Under the pieces are notes generated by a model. It searched no databases. It was not told the DNA's origin and was given only the letters and a program-made list of their open reading frames with translations. Of a stretch of 64,000 nucleotides of DNA, positions 43,184 through 52,693 are shown one piece after another. The DNA comes from Hyphococcus sp. (GTDB lineage Bacteria > Pseudomonadota > Alphaproteobacteria > Caulobacterales > Parvularculaceae), in assembly GCA_021776245.1 (NCBI GenBank), contig JAJFGF010000047.1:62001-126000 (forward strand), given 5' to 3'. The position numbers and the translations under genes were made by a program. Numbering within the stretch: position 1 is the first letter of the stretch; each line of letters starts with the position of its first letter.

Positions 43184-44638
43184 TCACCCCGCACTCACCA
43201 CATCGCGCCCATGGCGCACCACATCTTTCGCAAGCTGGTCTAAATCCTCAATCCGTGTGCGGTGATTGGTGATGCAGACCCGGATCGCGAAATTGCCATC
43301 GAGGATTGTCTGGGACGGGACTGCCGAGCCGCTTTCCTGAATGCGCAAAAGAATTTCTTCGTTCACGGCGTTCCAGTCGGCGTCATCCTCATGCCGGCAA
43401 TAGCGAAAGCAAACAATATTGAGCGAAACGGGCGCAAGCACTTCCAGGTCGTCGTCAGCGCGAACAAGTCCCTCAAGATATTTCGCCTGATCGATATTTT
43501 GCTGAATGAGCCGGCCGATTTTTTGCGCGCCCTGTTCCTTCAGGGACATCCAGACCTTAAGCGCGCGAAAGCTGCGCGATAATTGCACGCCTTTGTCGGC
43601 AAAATATGTTGTTTCGACCGACAGGCCTCTCGTTGTCGAACTCAAGTAAGACGGCGTCTGTTTGAAGGCGGCTTCGTGAACGCCGGTATCGCGGACAAGC
43701 ACGCATCCCACATCATAAGGCATATAGCCCCATTTATGCAGATCAAAAGCGATGGAATCGGCCTGGGCTTGCGCTTCTACGAGCGGCCGCGCTTGCGGGC
43801 TTAACGCGGCAAGCGATCCAAAGGCGCCGTCAATATGAAACCACAAATCAAATTCATCGGCGAGCGCGCGCAAACCGGCAAGATTGTCGATGGCGCCAGT
43901 GTTCACGGTCCCCGCCGAACCGAGAAGGCAAAACGGTTTATCGCCATTTTCGATATCCTGTTTAATCGCCGCGCGGCAGGCGTCAATGTCGATTTGATAA
44001 GCGTCATTGACGGGCGCCGCGCGATACGCATCCCGGCCAAGCCCCATTAATTCACAGGCTTTCAATATCCAGTTATGTGTCTCCACGCTCCCGTAAAGGC
44101 GCAGTTTCGGGGCGCTTTCATGCTGCAAGCCTCGTTCGCGAATATCAAAACCGGCTTTTTCATTTCGCGCGACCGCAAGCGCGTTAATATTCGCCATGGT
44201 CGCGCCAGTCACCAGCAATCCTGACGCGCCGTTGGGGTAACCCATAAGTTCTGCGAACCATGCAATCACCTGGCGCTCAACCAAAGCCGCCGCCTGATCA
44301 TAACCGCCCACATGGGGGTTCATGCCCGACGCCAGCATATCTGCGAGCATGCCCGTCACTGTGCCATTGCCCATCACCCAGCCGAAAAAACCCGGATGAA
44401 GATTGCCTGTCGGATAAGGAAGCACATGCGTTTTGAATGTGTCGTAGACCTCGCTGAGCGGCGCACCGTCCATTGGCGCCGGTTCATCAAGCGCTGTTTT
44501 CGTCTCGCCGGGAACGCTGCGCCACGCCGGTCGCTCGCGCACGGTTATTAGATAATCAAGCATGTCGTCGATCATCAGATGGCCGACGCGGCGGGCTTCT
44601 TCCCAATCATCGGGATCAAGGGTTTCTTCTGGTTTCAT
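43184..44638 (-). CDS. Group II PLP-dependent decarboxylase (aromatic amino acid decarboxylase-like)
   Basis: A 484-aa fold-type I PLP enzyme. The PLP lysine is in SIAFDLHKWGYMPYD, the cofactor Asp in WFHIDGAFGSLAAL, and the substrate-binding HPGFFGWVMG segment near residue 82 matches aromatic-L-amino-acid decarboxylases. HIDGAFG instead of the HVDAAY common in animal enzymes points to a bacterial subgroup with uncertain substrate (tyrosine, tryptophan, or a carbon-carbon lyase). Not in an evident operon. Confidence 0.87.
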   Translation of the reverse strand: MKPEETLDPDDWEEARRVGHLMIDDMLDYLITVRERPAWRSVPGETKTALDEPAPMDGAPLSEVYDTFKTHVLPYPTGNLHPGFFGWVMGNGTVTGMLADMLASGMNPHVGGYDQAAALVERQVIAWFAELMGYPNGASGLLVTGATMANINALAVARNEKAGFDIRERGLQHESAPKLRLYGSVETHNWILKACELMGLGRDAYRAAPVNDAYQIDIDACRAAIKQDIENGDKPFCLLGSAGTVNTGAIDNLAGLRALADEFDLWFHIDGAFGSLAALSPQARPLVEAQAQADSIAFDLHKWGYMPYDVGCVLVRDTGVHEAAFKQTPSYLSSTTRGLSVETTYFADKGVQLSRSFRALKVWMSLKEQGAQKIGRLIQQNIDQAKYLEGLVRADDDLEVLAPVSLNIVCFRYCRHEDDADWNAVNEEILLRIQESGSAVPSQTILDGNFAIRVCITNHRTRIEDLDQLAKDVVRHGRDVVSAG

Positions 44639-44813
44639 GAGTGCGTTTCCAATCGGCCCGGCATCGGCAGATTGGCGACTATAGCGGCGCCTCCACCCAA
44701 TGCGAAGGCAGGATTGCTGCCAATGATTGTCAGATTATCTTTCCTAACGGCGCATCGCGTTGCGTCATCGCCAAAATTGCGGCTTTATGAAACTGGAACC
44801 GGTTGACTACGCT

Positions 44814-45749
44814 CTATTCGCCCCGTGTCTGCTCCGTATAGAACGGCACAAGCTTTTCCGAGATAGCCAGTATTTCCGGCTTATCCTTTCGTAAAGACAC
44901 CTTCCCGCCCGCAAATACTTCCCAATCTTCCGACACGTGTTCAGCTAGGCCAAACGCTTCGATCAACGCATCCCGCACGCGATTTTCTTCCTGCTTGCCC
45001 GTCAGTATCCACACCAGTTCCAATACGCCGTCGCCAAAAACCGCCTCGAATTTTCGTGGGAAACCAGCATAATCATACCCAAAGCAATTTATCTGGATTT
45101 GTTTTGCCGGTTTATTGGGCAGCCAGACATTTTCAATCTCTTCAATATTCATGATCGGACAGGCCGCTTCAAACTTTGGCTTCAGTATTTCAACATCGGT
45201 TCCAAATTCAAGAAGGTCTGGAAGCGCAGCGGATTCTTCATAGACTGGCGTCGCTGCATCAGGTTCATCCAGAAAAGGGTTTGACCAGGTGAACAAATTT
45301 GGATGGAGCGCCTCTTTACTCAAAAACCAGACAGTGTCTGCTTCGGCGCTGGAAAATATCCCTCCCTGTTCGAACACTTGATATTTGAGATATTCCATCG
45401 CCTCATCGTCACGCGACTCAATCAGTGCACTCACAGCGCCGCCCCGCGCCTCAATCATTTTCAGTTGATCATCAGCAACAACAAACGCTGCAGACGCGAT
45501 CGTGTCTGTAGACAGGCCCAACCCCTTGCACAAAAAGTGCTTTTCTGACCTGCTGGCGAGCGGAAACTGGACCGGATCAGCATCTACGACCTTTATGTCA
45601 TCGCAAACGTCTTGCAGTTGTGATTGCACTAATGCGCTGTTCGCGCCCCAATTTAGCCCAGCAATAACGTCATACCGATCCGTTGCGCCGGCGGATTCGA
45701 TGAGCGCAATGACCGCAATAGCCGAATAAAGAACTCGGTCAAATGTCAT
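44814..45749 (-). CDS. Exported protein with an internal two-fold repeat
   Basis: A 311-aa protein of unknown family. ATG 45749 follows GGGG and begins a signal peptide (about residues 1-22, ending SAGA). Two halves look duplicated: Cys49 and Cys74 in the first (LQDVCDD ... KHFLCKGLGL) and Cys197 and Cys222 in the second (FEAACPI ... IQINCFGYDY), with the same 25-residue spacing and a following aromatic/Asp-Leu stretch, suggesting one disulfide per repeat. Probably periplasmic. An upstream in-frame start at 45851 is rejected. Confidence 0.68.
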   Translation of the reverse strand: MTFDRVLYSAIAVIALIESAGATDRYDVIAGLNWGANSALVQSQLQDVCDDIKVVDADPVQFPLASRSEKHFLCKGLGLSTDTIASAAFVVADDQLKMIEARGGAVSALIESRDDEAMEYLKYQVFEQGGIFSSAEADTVWFLSKEALHPNLFTWSNPFLDEPDAATPVYEESAALPDLLEFGTDVEILKPKFEAACPIMNIEEIENVWLPNKPAKQIQINCFGYDYAGFPRKFEAVFGDGVLELVWILTGKQEENRVRDALIEAFGLAEHVSEDWEVFAGGKVSLRKDKPEILAISEKLVPFYTEQTRGE

Positions 45750-45854
45750 AAATCCCCTTTTTTGAGTTGAGAAACTCACCGCTGGTATCGATACGTGAAT
45801 TAATCGACCATCGACAGTTATTTGCGACGAAATGAAAGAAACCGCCGACATACG

Positions 45855-46529
45855 CTAGGGCCCCATCGACACACGGGCGATCGCATCGACATGGATCTGC
45901 GCAGAGTCAACAATCGGATATCCATGATCCTCCTCGCCGAAAGCCAGGAAGAGATCGGTGCCGCCGAGGACAATCAGCTCTGCGCCTTTTTCTTCGCAGA
46001 GTTTTCGTCCAGCCTGGTTGAAATAGTGTTTTTGCCGGTCAGTGGCAAAACCCGCCATCGCCATGGCGATATATTCCTGGTGGGCGATTGCGATTTCTTC
46101 CTGCGGCGGTGCGATCACTTCAACCGATGAGACCCCGCCATAGAATTTTGTTTCCATGACGACGCGTGATCCGAGAACGCCGACGCGTTTAATGCCTGCC
46201 TTCGCGAAATAAGCGTCCATCTCCGGGATCGCATTCAACACCGGCAACGGCGATATTTTTTCAAATTCGTTGATGCAGAAATGGCCGCCCATAGACGTAA
46301 CGACAACAATATCGCATCCGCCGGCTTTCAGCTGTTTGGAATAGCCCGCAAAGATTCGCGCCTGTTTTTCATTCTCTCCGGCTTCCATATTGGCGACCAT
46401 CTCACGCGTATCCGCATGCGCAATCGTCAGCGCCATTTTGCGGCGCGCGGCGCTATAAGCTTTGACGAGCCCGCGATAATAAAACTCCGTCGCCGCCGGG
46501 CCGATCCCGCCGATCAATCCGATATGCAT
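45855..46529 (-). CDS. Aspartate/glutamate racemase-like protein without the usual cysteines
   Basis: A 224-aa protein with the two-domain fold signature of Asp/Glu/hydantoin racemases: MHIGLIGGIGPAATEFYYRG, LKAGGCDIVVVTSMG, KAGIKRVGVLGSRVVMETKF and GAELIVLGGTDLFLAF. In typical members the catalytic cysteines sit in a C/TNT.H motif and in GCTE; here these read TSMGGHF and GGTDLF, so both thiols are missing at the expected places. It may be a lyase or isomerase with other chemistry, or inactive. Confidence 0.78.
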   Translation of the reverse strand: MHIGLIGGIGPAATEFYYRGLVKAYSAARRKMALTIAHADTREMVANMEAGENEKQARIFAGYSKQLKAGGCDIVVVTSMGGHFCINEFEKISPLPVLNAIPEMDAYFAKAGIKRVGVLGSRVVMETKFYGGVSSVEVIAPPQEEIAIAHQEYIAMAMAGFATDRQKHYFNQAGRKLCEEKGAELIVLGGTDLFLAFGEEDHGYPIVDSAQIHVDAIARVSMGP

Positions 46530-46665
46530 CTGATCATGTTCCTTCTGTTTTTATGGACGCGCTTCCAATTGGCAGGTATCGGCAGCACAGGATTTATAAT
46601 GATGTTTCCAGATGACGCGAACACATCTTTTGTGATGAAAGATGTTAGATTTTCTGTTGTTGGGA

Positions 46666-46699
46666 TCATCCCGCTGACTGATTGAATTCAGCGGAATGA
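46666..46699. repeat. Stem-loop between the racemase-like and BNR genes
   Basis: TCATCCCGCTGA (46666-46677) and TCAGCGGAATGA (46688-46699) pair with one mismatch around a 10-base loop. The GCGGAATGA/TCATTCCGC core resembles the REP-like palindromes scattered between genes in many proteobacteria. No T-run follows in the minus direction, so terminator function is unsure. Confidence 0.5.
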
Positions 46700-46707
46700 C
46701 GGGCTTG

Positions 46708-49422
46708 TCAGGGCAGCGCAACATCAATTCGCCGCGAAAAATTATTCGCTTCGCTGGCTTCGGCGACGCGGCATTCGGCGGGCATGAATTCATCGCCGGA
46801 GCAGCTGTCGGCTTCGATGCGAATTGAAATTGACGCCGACAGACCGTTCCGCAACGCCACCAACTCGCCGTCAATGGTCCAGGTCTCACCGGGCTGCAAC
46901 GGCGTGCGGCGATAAGGGTAAAAAGAGTCTGTCGTTTCCGGCGATAAAAGGCTCATGACAAATTCTGACGCCGGCGCGCGCGCAAGACCGGTGAAATAAG
47001 CCGCCGCCTTGAACGGACCCGACGCTGGCGCTGTTCCGCGATTGACGATTTTAGCAATCGCCGGGATGTGAATGAACTCGGCGCCGCCGCGTGTTTCCAC
47101 CCGTGCAGGACCGTCAATGTGAAATTCTTTTACCGCAAGATCGACGCATGGGCGGTCCGCAACGCACAGATCATCCGTCGCGGCCTTGACGCGCCACACG
47201 CCGGAACCGATCGATGCGATGTAAAGATCGGTCTCAAGACCCGGCCGCACGCCGTCGAAATAGACATCGCGCGGGCGCGGTATCGCAGGCCTTGCCGCGC
47301 GCGGCGCAACCGCATTCGATACTTCCGTCCAGCTTGCGCCGCCATCCACCGACAAATGAACCCCTCCATCATTGGCGCCGGCGACGATCATGGCGCTGTC
47401 AAACGGGCTGACGCCAATGAGCGAAGGCTGCGGATAACCGTCATTGGCCTGGGGAACGACATGACCGCTTACATTCCACGGCGCAAACACGCCGCCGCCA
47501 GTCAACGCCGCATCGAGTGTCGGCATTGGCGTCCAGCCGCCGCCGCCGTCGCTTGTTTCAACCATTTCAACCGCGCCGCCATTGAGATCAGCGGCGATGA
47601 TCCGCTGCGGATTATTGGGATCGGCGCCAAAGACGCCGAACTGGCTGACGCCGCCGCGATTAATGCGCCGCCAGCCGGCGGCCGGCGCCGTACTGTCATA
47701 GCGATAGAGCGGAGCTGCAATATGTGCGGCGCAATAGCGATTGCTGACATCGGGCGAGAGCGCAAAAAGCGTCCAGCCGCCGCCGGGTCCATGGGAAAGC
47801 GTCAAGGCGCAAAGATTTGACGGCGCCCCGCCGCCGGGGAGCCGCGTCCAAACCACAGCAGCGGCCATATCGCGCAGATCGCTGGAGAGGAAGACGCCCG
47901 CATCCGTCGAAACTGCGACAACGCCCGGCGATACCGTCACCAGCAAATCGCGCTCACTGAAGGCGCGGAAAACGCCTGGCGGCGCTGGAATAAGGGCGCC
48001 GGTCAACGGCGTTGCGAGCGGCGCGCGCGATAAACGCGCCGGCGGACCGGAGAGTTTCAAGACGTAATTCTCACCAATTTCTGATTCAAAATTATCGCCT
48101 ATGCCGATGTGATCCCAGGCCGGCAAGGCCGCTGCGGCGTCAGGCGCGAGGATCATGCCATTATCCTGCAGCGATACGCTGATAAATTCCGTATTCGGAT
48201 CATCGTTTGAGCGTCCGGCAAGATCGTATATGTGAAGCGCCCGCGCCGCATTGTCGGCTTCCCGCCATGCCGGCGCATGACAGGCGGGCGCGCCCGCATG
48301 GGTTTCATAATAAAGCCCCCCGTCGCTCGCATGAGCGAGCGGACACGCGTCAACACTGACGCCCGGATCGAACACGATCGTACTGGGATCTGCATGGCCG
48401 CCGTCGCGCCGTTCTATCCAGCTTGTGACGGGCGCGCAGCTGGGATCGGTCGGCGATGCGAGCGCCGGCAGATCAACGCATTGCGCCTGCCTCAAATGAA
48501 TGCCGGAAAACCACAGATCATAAGCGGCGCCGCTGCGATTATTGGCTGCGAGATGGCCCGGGCGATAAATATATTCAAGCGGCGGATATTCGATCGGCCA
48601 GGTCAGCCCGCCATCGCGGGATTCCTTGACCAAAGATCCGCTGATCCCGCTCGTGAAAATGACGTCCCGATTTTTCGGCGATCGAACAATCGAGCAATAA
48701 CGGCCTATGGCATAAGGATAGGACGGCCATGACCAGCTGGCGCCGCCGTCAGTGGAGCGTTGATGGCCGCTGTCGCCGCAAATATCAATGGCGCCGCCGC
48801 CGGCGATCACATCATAGACGACTCGGGCGCGCGGCGATGAGGGCGATGGATTGATATAGGACCAACTGGCGCCGGCATCGCGGCTGACCGCCAGACCGCA
48901 GCTTGTGGCTGCGTAAACATTCGCCGGCGCATCGGGATCAAACGCGACCCCATAGCCGCGCGTTTCGGTTTGCGCTGCGCTATCCGCGCAAAAGCCTGGC
49001 GGCGGCGTTACCGAGGCGGGGCGCGTCCAGGTGGCGCCGCCGTCGGTGGTAATGTTAATCCCGGCGCCGCTTGTCATGCGTCCGTCAAAAAATGATGTTG
49101 CAATCACCCGGTTCGCATCCGCCGGATGGACCGCAACCGCCCATGCGACATTGGGCCGGTGGTCATGGAGCTTCACCCATGTTCGTCCGCGATCGGTCGA
49201 TTTATGAACGCCGCCAAATTCCGTCGTTGCGTAAAGAATGTTACGGTTGCTTGGGGCGACGCTGATATCCGTCGCCCGCCCGCCGGATGCGCCGGCCCCG
49301 GATATCGATCGCGTGAACGGCGTCGTTGCCGGGCTGATATTTTTCACGCTGACGATTTGCGCGACGGCCGGGCCCGCCGCCAACAGGAACGCGATGATTA
49401 AGGATGCGATCTGCTTAATCAT
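46708..49422 (-). CDS. Secreted BNR/sialidase-like beta-propeller protein
   Basis: A 904-aa exported protein. The start at 49422 is favoured by GAGGG; a start 12 bases earlier is also in frame. The signal peptide ends AVAQ. At least seven BNR Asp-box repeats can be read (KSTDRGRTW, NITTDGGATW, VSRDAGASW, RSTDGGASW, ESRDGGLTW, TSDGGGGW, HLSVDGGASW), defining a large propeller like those of sialidases and VPS10-type glycosidases. The last 150 residues look like an immunoglobulin-like module (FHIDGPARVETRGGAEFIH). No sialidase arginine triad was identified, so binding or hydrolysis are both open. It overlaps the end of the upstream exported-protein gene. Confidence 0.83.
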   Translation of the reverse strand: MIKQIASLIIAFLLAAGPAVAQIVSVKNISPATTPFTRSISGAGASGGRATDISVAPSNRNILYATTEFGGVHKSTDRGRTWVKLHDHRPNVAWAVAVHPADANRVIATSFFDGRMTSGAGINITTDGGATWTRPASVTPPPGFCADSAAQTETRGYGVAFDPDAPANVYAATSCGLAVSRDAGASWSYINPSPSSPRARVVYDVIAGGGAIDICGDSGHQRSTDGGASWSWPSYPYAIGRYCSIVRSPKNRDVIFTSGISGSLVKESRDGGLTWPIEYPPLEYIYRPGHLAANNRSGAAYDLWFSGIHLRQAQCVDLPALASPTDPSCAPVTSWIERRDGGHADPSTIVFDPGVSVDACPLAHASDGGLYYETHAGAPACHAPAWREADNAARALHIYDLAGRSNDDPNTEFISVSLQDNGMILAPDAAAALPAWDHIGIGDNFESEIGENYVLKLSGPPARLSRAPLATPLTGALIPAPPGVFRAFSERDLLVTVSPGVVAVSTDAGVFLSSDLRDMAAAVVWTRLPGGGAPSNLCALTLSHGPGGGWTLFALSPDVSNRYCAAHIAAPLYRYDSTAPAAGWRRINRGGVSQFGVFGADPNNPQRIIAADLNGGAVEMVETSDGGGGWTPMPTLDAALTGGGVFAPWNVSGHVVPQANDGYPQPSLIGVSPFDSAMIVAGANDGGVHLSVDGGASWTEVSNAVAPRAARPAIPRPRDVYFDGVRPGLETDLYIASIGSGVWRVKAATDDLCVADRPCVDLAVKEFHIDGPARVETRGGAEFIHIPAIAKIVNRGTAPASGPFKAAAYFTGLARAPASEFVMSLLSPETTDSFYPYRRTPLQPGETWTIDGELVALRNGLSASISIRIEADSCSGDEFMPAECRVAEASEANNFSRRIDVALP

Positions 49423-50020
49423 TTGCGCCCTCATCGTGACCGGGACAGGTCGTCACCACGCAATAGGCCTCAAGAGAACCGGCTGGCGATTTCGCCTTGA
49501 ACGCCTCCAGCTGCAGATAATAAGACGTCTGTGGATCAAGGCCATCAATCGCAATTGCGTAATTGGCGCGATTGCGGCCGCGCGGCGCATTAAACTCTTC
49601 AACATGGCCGATCTTTAAATCAGTGAATAAGCCTGCTGCGGAAAACGGCTTGCTTTTGACCTTCCAGTTTGCGCCTGCCTTTGGCAGTTTGTTGTAGCCG
49701 CTGCTCAGCTTTTGCACTTTCTGCGCGCGCCGTATCATGTCGATCACCAGCCCGTCGCTTTTGGCATCTAAGGCGTCTGCTCCGGACGACAGATAAAGCC
49801 GATAATGGGTGTCGGGTTTCTTCAGCGACGGCCACGAGACGTAAAGCGTTGCGGCGCCGCCAGCCGGCGCCGCACAATAAGACCGGCAGTCAAGGCTTTG
49901 TTGATCCGGCGCCGCATTTTGCGCCGCTGCGCCACCGGTCGCGAGCAGGAGCATTGCTGAAAAAACCGCTCGTGATATTTTTTTATGAAGCACGACGTCC
50001 CCCAAACGAAGCTGCGCCAT
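49415..50020 (-). CDS. Exported fibronectin-III-like protein
   Basis: A 201-aa protein with a signal peptide (AVFSAMLLLATGGAAAQ) and a beta-rich mature part ending with the FN3-like IDGLDPQTSYYLQLEAFKAK and two cysteines near the C-terminus. The start has no strong ribosome site; an initiation a few residues later is possible. The stop overlaps the BNR gene by 8 bases, so the two are co-expressed and both go to the envelope or outside. Confidence 0.7.
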   Translation of the reverse strand: MAQLRLGDVVLHKKISRAVFSAMLLLATGGAAAQNAAPDQQSLDCRSYCAAPAGGAATLYVSWPSLKKPDTHYRLYLSSGADALDAKSDGLVIDMIRRAQKVQKLSSGYNKLPKAGANWKVKSKPFSAAGLFTDLKIGHVEEFNAPRGRNRANYAIAIDGLDPQTSYYLQLEAFKAKSPAGSLEAYCVVTTCPGHDEGAND

Positions 50021-50219
50021 AAATTGTATCGATCCGGAAATCCCATGTCCAGCGATCGCCCGCGCCGTATCTCACCGATCTGCAATCCGGCGCCATTGAT
50101 TGAACGTTTTCCGGTCAGTCAGTCAAATTCGTCGCCCGCGCATATGCATTAGAATCCGCGATGACCGGTCTGTGAATGGCTGATATGCGTTGCCGCAGAA
50201 GCAATGTTCCACACCGTCC

Positions 50220-50789
50220 TCACTCCAGCATCTTTTCCGCCAGGGCGAGATCGGCAGGCGAATTGATGTTCATCAGCGCGGCGCCCAACGTATATCTCGA
50301 GCGTCTTACTTTACATTGCGCCGCGAGCGCATAGAGCGGAGCGCCTTCGCCATTTTTCAACAATTGAAGCGCCGGCATGAGAACGGCCACAGACCAATAG
50401 GCAAATGTCGGATGATCGCCGCTATCATCTGTTGCGATCGCGCAACCGCCGTCGGCGCTTAGTTTCTCAAAGAGATCGTCGGGAAGAAACGGGCCGTCTA
50501 CCGGCGCTGTCAAAAATCCCGCCGCTTGTGGTTCATGTTCCAAAATCCAGTGCGCCGCCGACCACAATGCCGCTGCAGGTCCGGCGGGACCGTCACGGCG
50601 ATCGGCGACAAAATCACAATCGAGACCATAGCTCGTTGGCCCGGCGATCAAAAGGCGATCAATTTGCGGTGTGAGCTTCGCCGCCACGTGATCCACAAGC
50701 CGCCGCCCGCCAAGGTTAAGCGCGCCCTTGTCATCGCCGCCCATGCGCCGCGACGCGCCGCCCGCGAGTATAACCCCGATCCGGGTCAT
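50220..50789 (-). CDS. mobA: Molybdenum cofactor guanylyltransferase
   Basis: Adds GMP to molybdopterin to form the guanine dinucleotide cofactor. The N-terminal nucleotide motif IGVILAGGASRRMGGDDKGA and the TAPVDGPFLP metal-binding Asp segment identify MobA. The ATG at 50789 (189 aa) puts the LAGG motif at the very start as in relatives; an earlier in-frame start at 50828 is rejected. Divergent from the TSUP gene and next to the moa genes. Confidence 0.9.
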   Translation of the reverse strand: MTRIGVILAGGASRRMGGDDKGALNLGGRRLVDHVAAKLTPQIDRLLIAGPTSYGLDCDFVADRRDGPAGPAAALWSAAHWILEHEPQAAGFLTAPVDGPFLPDDLFEKLSADGGCAIATDDSGDHPTFAYWSVAVLMPALQLLKNGEGAPLYALAAQCKVRRSRYTLGAALMNINSPADLALAEKMLE

Positions 50790-50864
50790 CGCTTGTTGCC
50801 TTCGGGCACCAATTGCCTGAATTTGCACAAAATCCAGCTTATCGGCATCTCACTGGAACCATTC

Positions 50865-51626
50865 ATGGCGCCCCTCGCCTTCGCCTTTTTTATCACTGCG
50901 CTCTTATATGCATCCGTCGGTTTTGGCGGCGGCTCAACTTATAATGCTCTTTTGGTTCTGAGTGGCGCTGATTACCGCATTCTTCCGGCGATTGCGCTTC
51001 TTTGCAATATCATTGTCGTTTCGGGCGGCGTTTGGCGCTTTGGCGCGGGCGGCCACATTGATATCCGGAAGATCGCGCCATGGATTGCAGCGTCTGTTCC
51101 TTTTGCCTGGATCGGCGGGCGCCTGCCTGTCTCTGAAGCCGTCTTTATTGGCCTTCTTGGCGCCGCGCTCGCAGCCGCCGGACTACGCATGATGTTTCAG
51201 CGCGACCCGGCGCCAATTGAACAAATGCGCGCTCAGCCGGCCTGGCTGGCCGCGACGATCGGCGCAGGTCTGGGATTTCTCTCCGGCCTTGTGGGCATTG
51301 GCGGCGGCATCTTCCTTGCGCCCATCCTCTACATTATGCGCTGGGACACGCCCCGGGCTATTGCAGGGGCTTGCGCCCTCTTTATTCTGGTCAATTCAAT
51401 CAGCGGCCTCGCCGGACAGACCGCGAAGCTGGGCGATATGGCGCTGATCGCCGAATTTGGCGCCTATTGGCCGCTTTTCCCCGCAGTCCTGATTGGCGGG
51501 CAGATCGGCTCACGGCTTGGTTCCGCCGGCTTGTCAGAGACGCTTTTACGTCGCATGACCGCCATTCTCGTGCTTTATGTGGCGGCCCGCTTGCTGCTAC
51601 GGTGGACGGGCATGTTTTTGAATTAG
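50865..51626 (+). CDS. TSUP-family anion exporter, linked to molybdopterin genes
   Basis: A 253-aa membrane protein of the sulfite exporter family: YASVGFGGGSTYNALLVLSG at the N-terminus and LGFLSGLVGIGGGIFLAPIL in the second half. ATG 50865 gives a normal length; the open frame runs further upstream but overlaps mobA on the other strand. moaA begins 10 bases after its stop. Sulfite or another anion relevant to molybdoenzymes is a reasonable but unproven substrate. Confidence 0.86.
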   Translation: MAPLAFAFFITALLYASVGFGGGSTYNALLVLSGADYRILPAIALLCNIIVVSGGVWRFGAGGHIDIRKIAPWIAASVPFAWIGGRLPVSEAVFIGLLGAALAAAGLRMMFQRDPAPIEQMRAQPAWLAATIGAGLGFLSGLVGIGGGIFLAPILYIMRWDTPRAIAGACALFILVNSISGLAGQTAKLGDMALIAEFGAYWPLFPAVLIGGQIGSRLGSAGLSETLLRRMTAILVLYVAARLLLRWTGMFLN

Positions 51627-51635
51627 GATACGCAG

Positions 51636-52691
51636 TTGAGCGAAGTGATTGAGAAACCGCCTGTGGCGCTGAAAAGCGCACCGCTTGCCGCAGATGGCGC
51701 GCTGGTCGATCCCTTTGGCCGGCGGATTTCCTATTTGCGCGTCTCGGTCACCGATCGCTGCGATCTGCGCTGCGTTTACTGCATGCCCGAGCGCATGGAA
51801 TTTCTTCCGCGTAAAGAAGTTTTATCGCTTGAGGAGCTCGAGCGCCTGATCCGCGCCTTTATGCGTCACGGCGTCCGCAAGGTGCGTCTGACCGGCGGCG
51901 AGCCGCTGGTGCGCAAGGGCGTTTTTACGCTGATCGACAATCTTGGAGACGCGGCGCGGCGCGGCGATCTTGACGAAGTAACGCTGACAACCAATGGCAC
52001 GCTGCTGGCGGAGAATGCGGCGCGCCTTTCTGACGCCGGCGTCAAACGCATCAATCTTTCTCTCGACACGCTCGATCCCGATCGCTTTCAACGCATTACC
52101 CGGCGCCGCAAGCTTGATGATGTCCTGAAGGGGATCGACGCTGCGCAAAAAGAAGGCCTCGCGATCAAGCTCAACACGGTCGCCATGAAACAGGAAAATG
52201 CCAGCGAAATTCCGACGATGATCGAATGGGCGCATGGACGCGGTATTGATTTAACGCTGATTGAAATCATGCCTCTGGGCGAAGTGGATCAGGATCGCAT
52301 GGATCAATATCTGCCTTTGACCCAGGTGCGCGAAGATCTGGACCGGCGCTGGACCCTGTCGCCGATCGGTCTTCGCACCGGCGGCCCGGCGCGTTATGTG
52401 CGCGTTGAGGAAACCGGCGGGAAACTTGGATTTATTTCGCCGCTGACCAATAATTTCTGCGATGATTGTAATCGCGTGCGCCTCACCTGCACCGGCCAGC
52501 TCTATATGTGTCTCGGCCAGGACGACAATGCGGATTTCAGAAGCGTGATGCGGTCCGGCGCCGATGACGCGGCGCTTGATCGCGCTATCGCCGCGGCGAT
52601 CACCCGCAAACCCAAAGGTCATGATTTTGCAATCCGCGAACGCGGCGCGGCCCCGGCGGTGTCGCGGCGCATGTCAGCGACCGGAGGCTGA
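51636..52691 (+). CDS. moaA: GTP 3',8-cyclase MoaA (radical SAM)
   Basis: First step of molybdopterin synthesis: radical SAM cyclisation of GTP. The N-terminal cluster cysteines are Cys42, Cys46 and Cys49 (RCDLRCVYC); the second cluster is in NNFCDDCNRVRLTCTGQLYM; the C-terminus ends in GG as required. 351 aa. The start is TTG 51636 with AGGATA upstream; no ATG fits better. Heads moaA-moaD-moaE-moaB-moaC-moeA. Confidence 0.95.
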   Translation: MSEVIEKPPVALKSAPLAADGALVDPFGRRISYLRVSVTDRCDLRCVYCMPERMEFLPRKEVLSLEELERLIRAFMRHGVRKVRLTGGEPLVRKGVFTLIDNLGDAARRGDLDEVTLTTNGTLLAENAARLSDAGVKRINLSLDTLDPDRFQRITRRRKLDDVLKGIDAAQKEGLAIKLNTVAMKQENASEIPTMIEWAHGRGIDLTLIEIMPLGEVDQDRMDQYLPLTQVREDLDRRWTLSPIGLRTGGPARYVRVEETGGKLGFISPLTNNFCDDCNRVRLTCTGQLYMCLGQDDNADFRSVMRSGADDAALDRAIAAAITRKPKGHDFAIRERGAAPAVSRRMSATGG

Positions 52692-52693
52692 CC

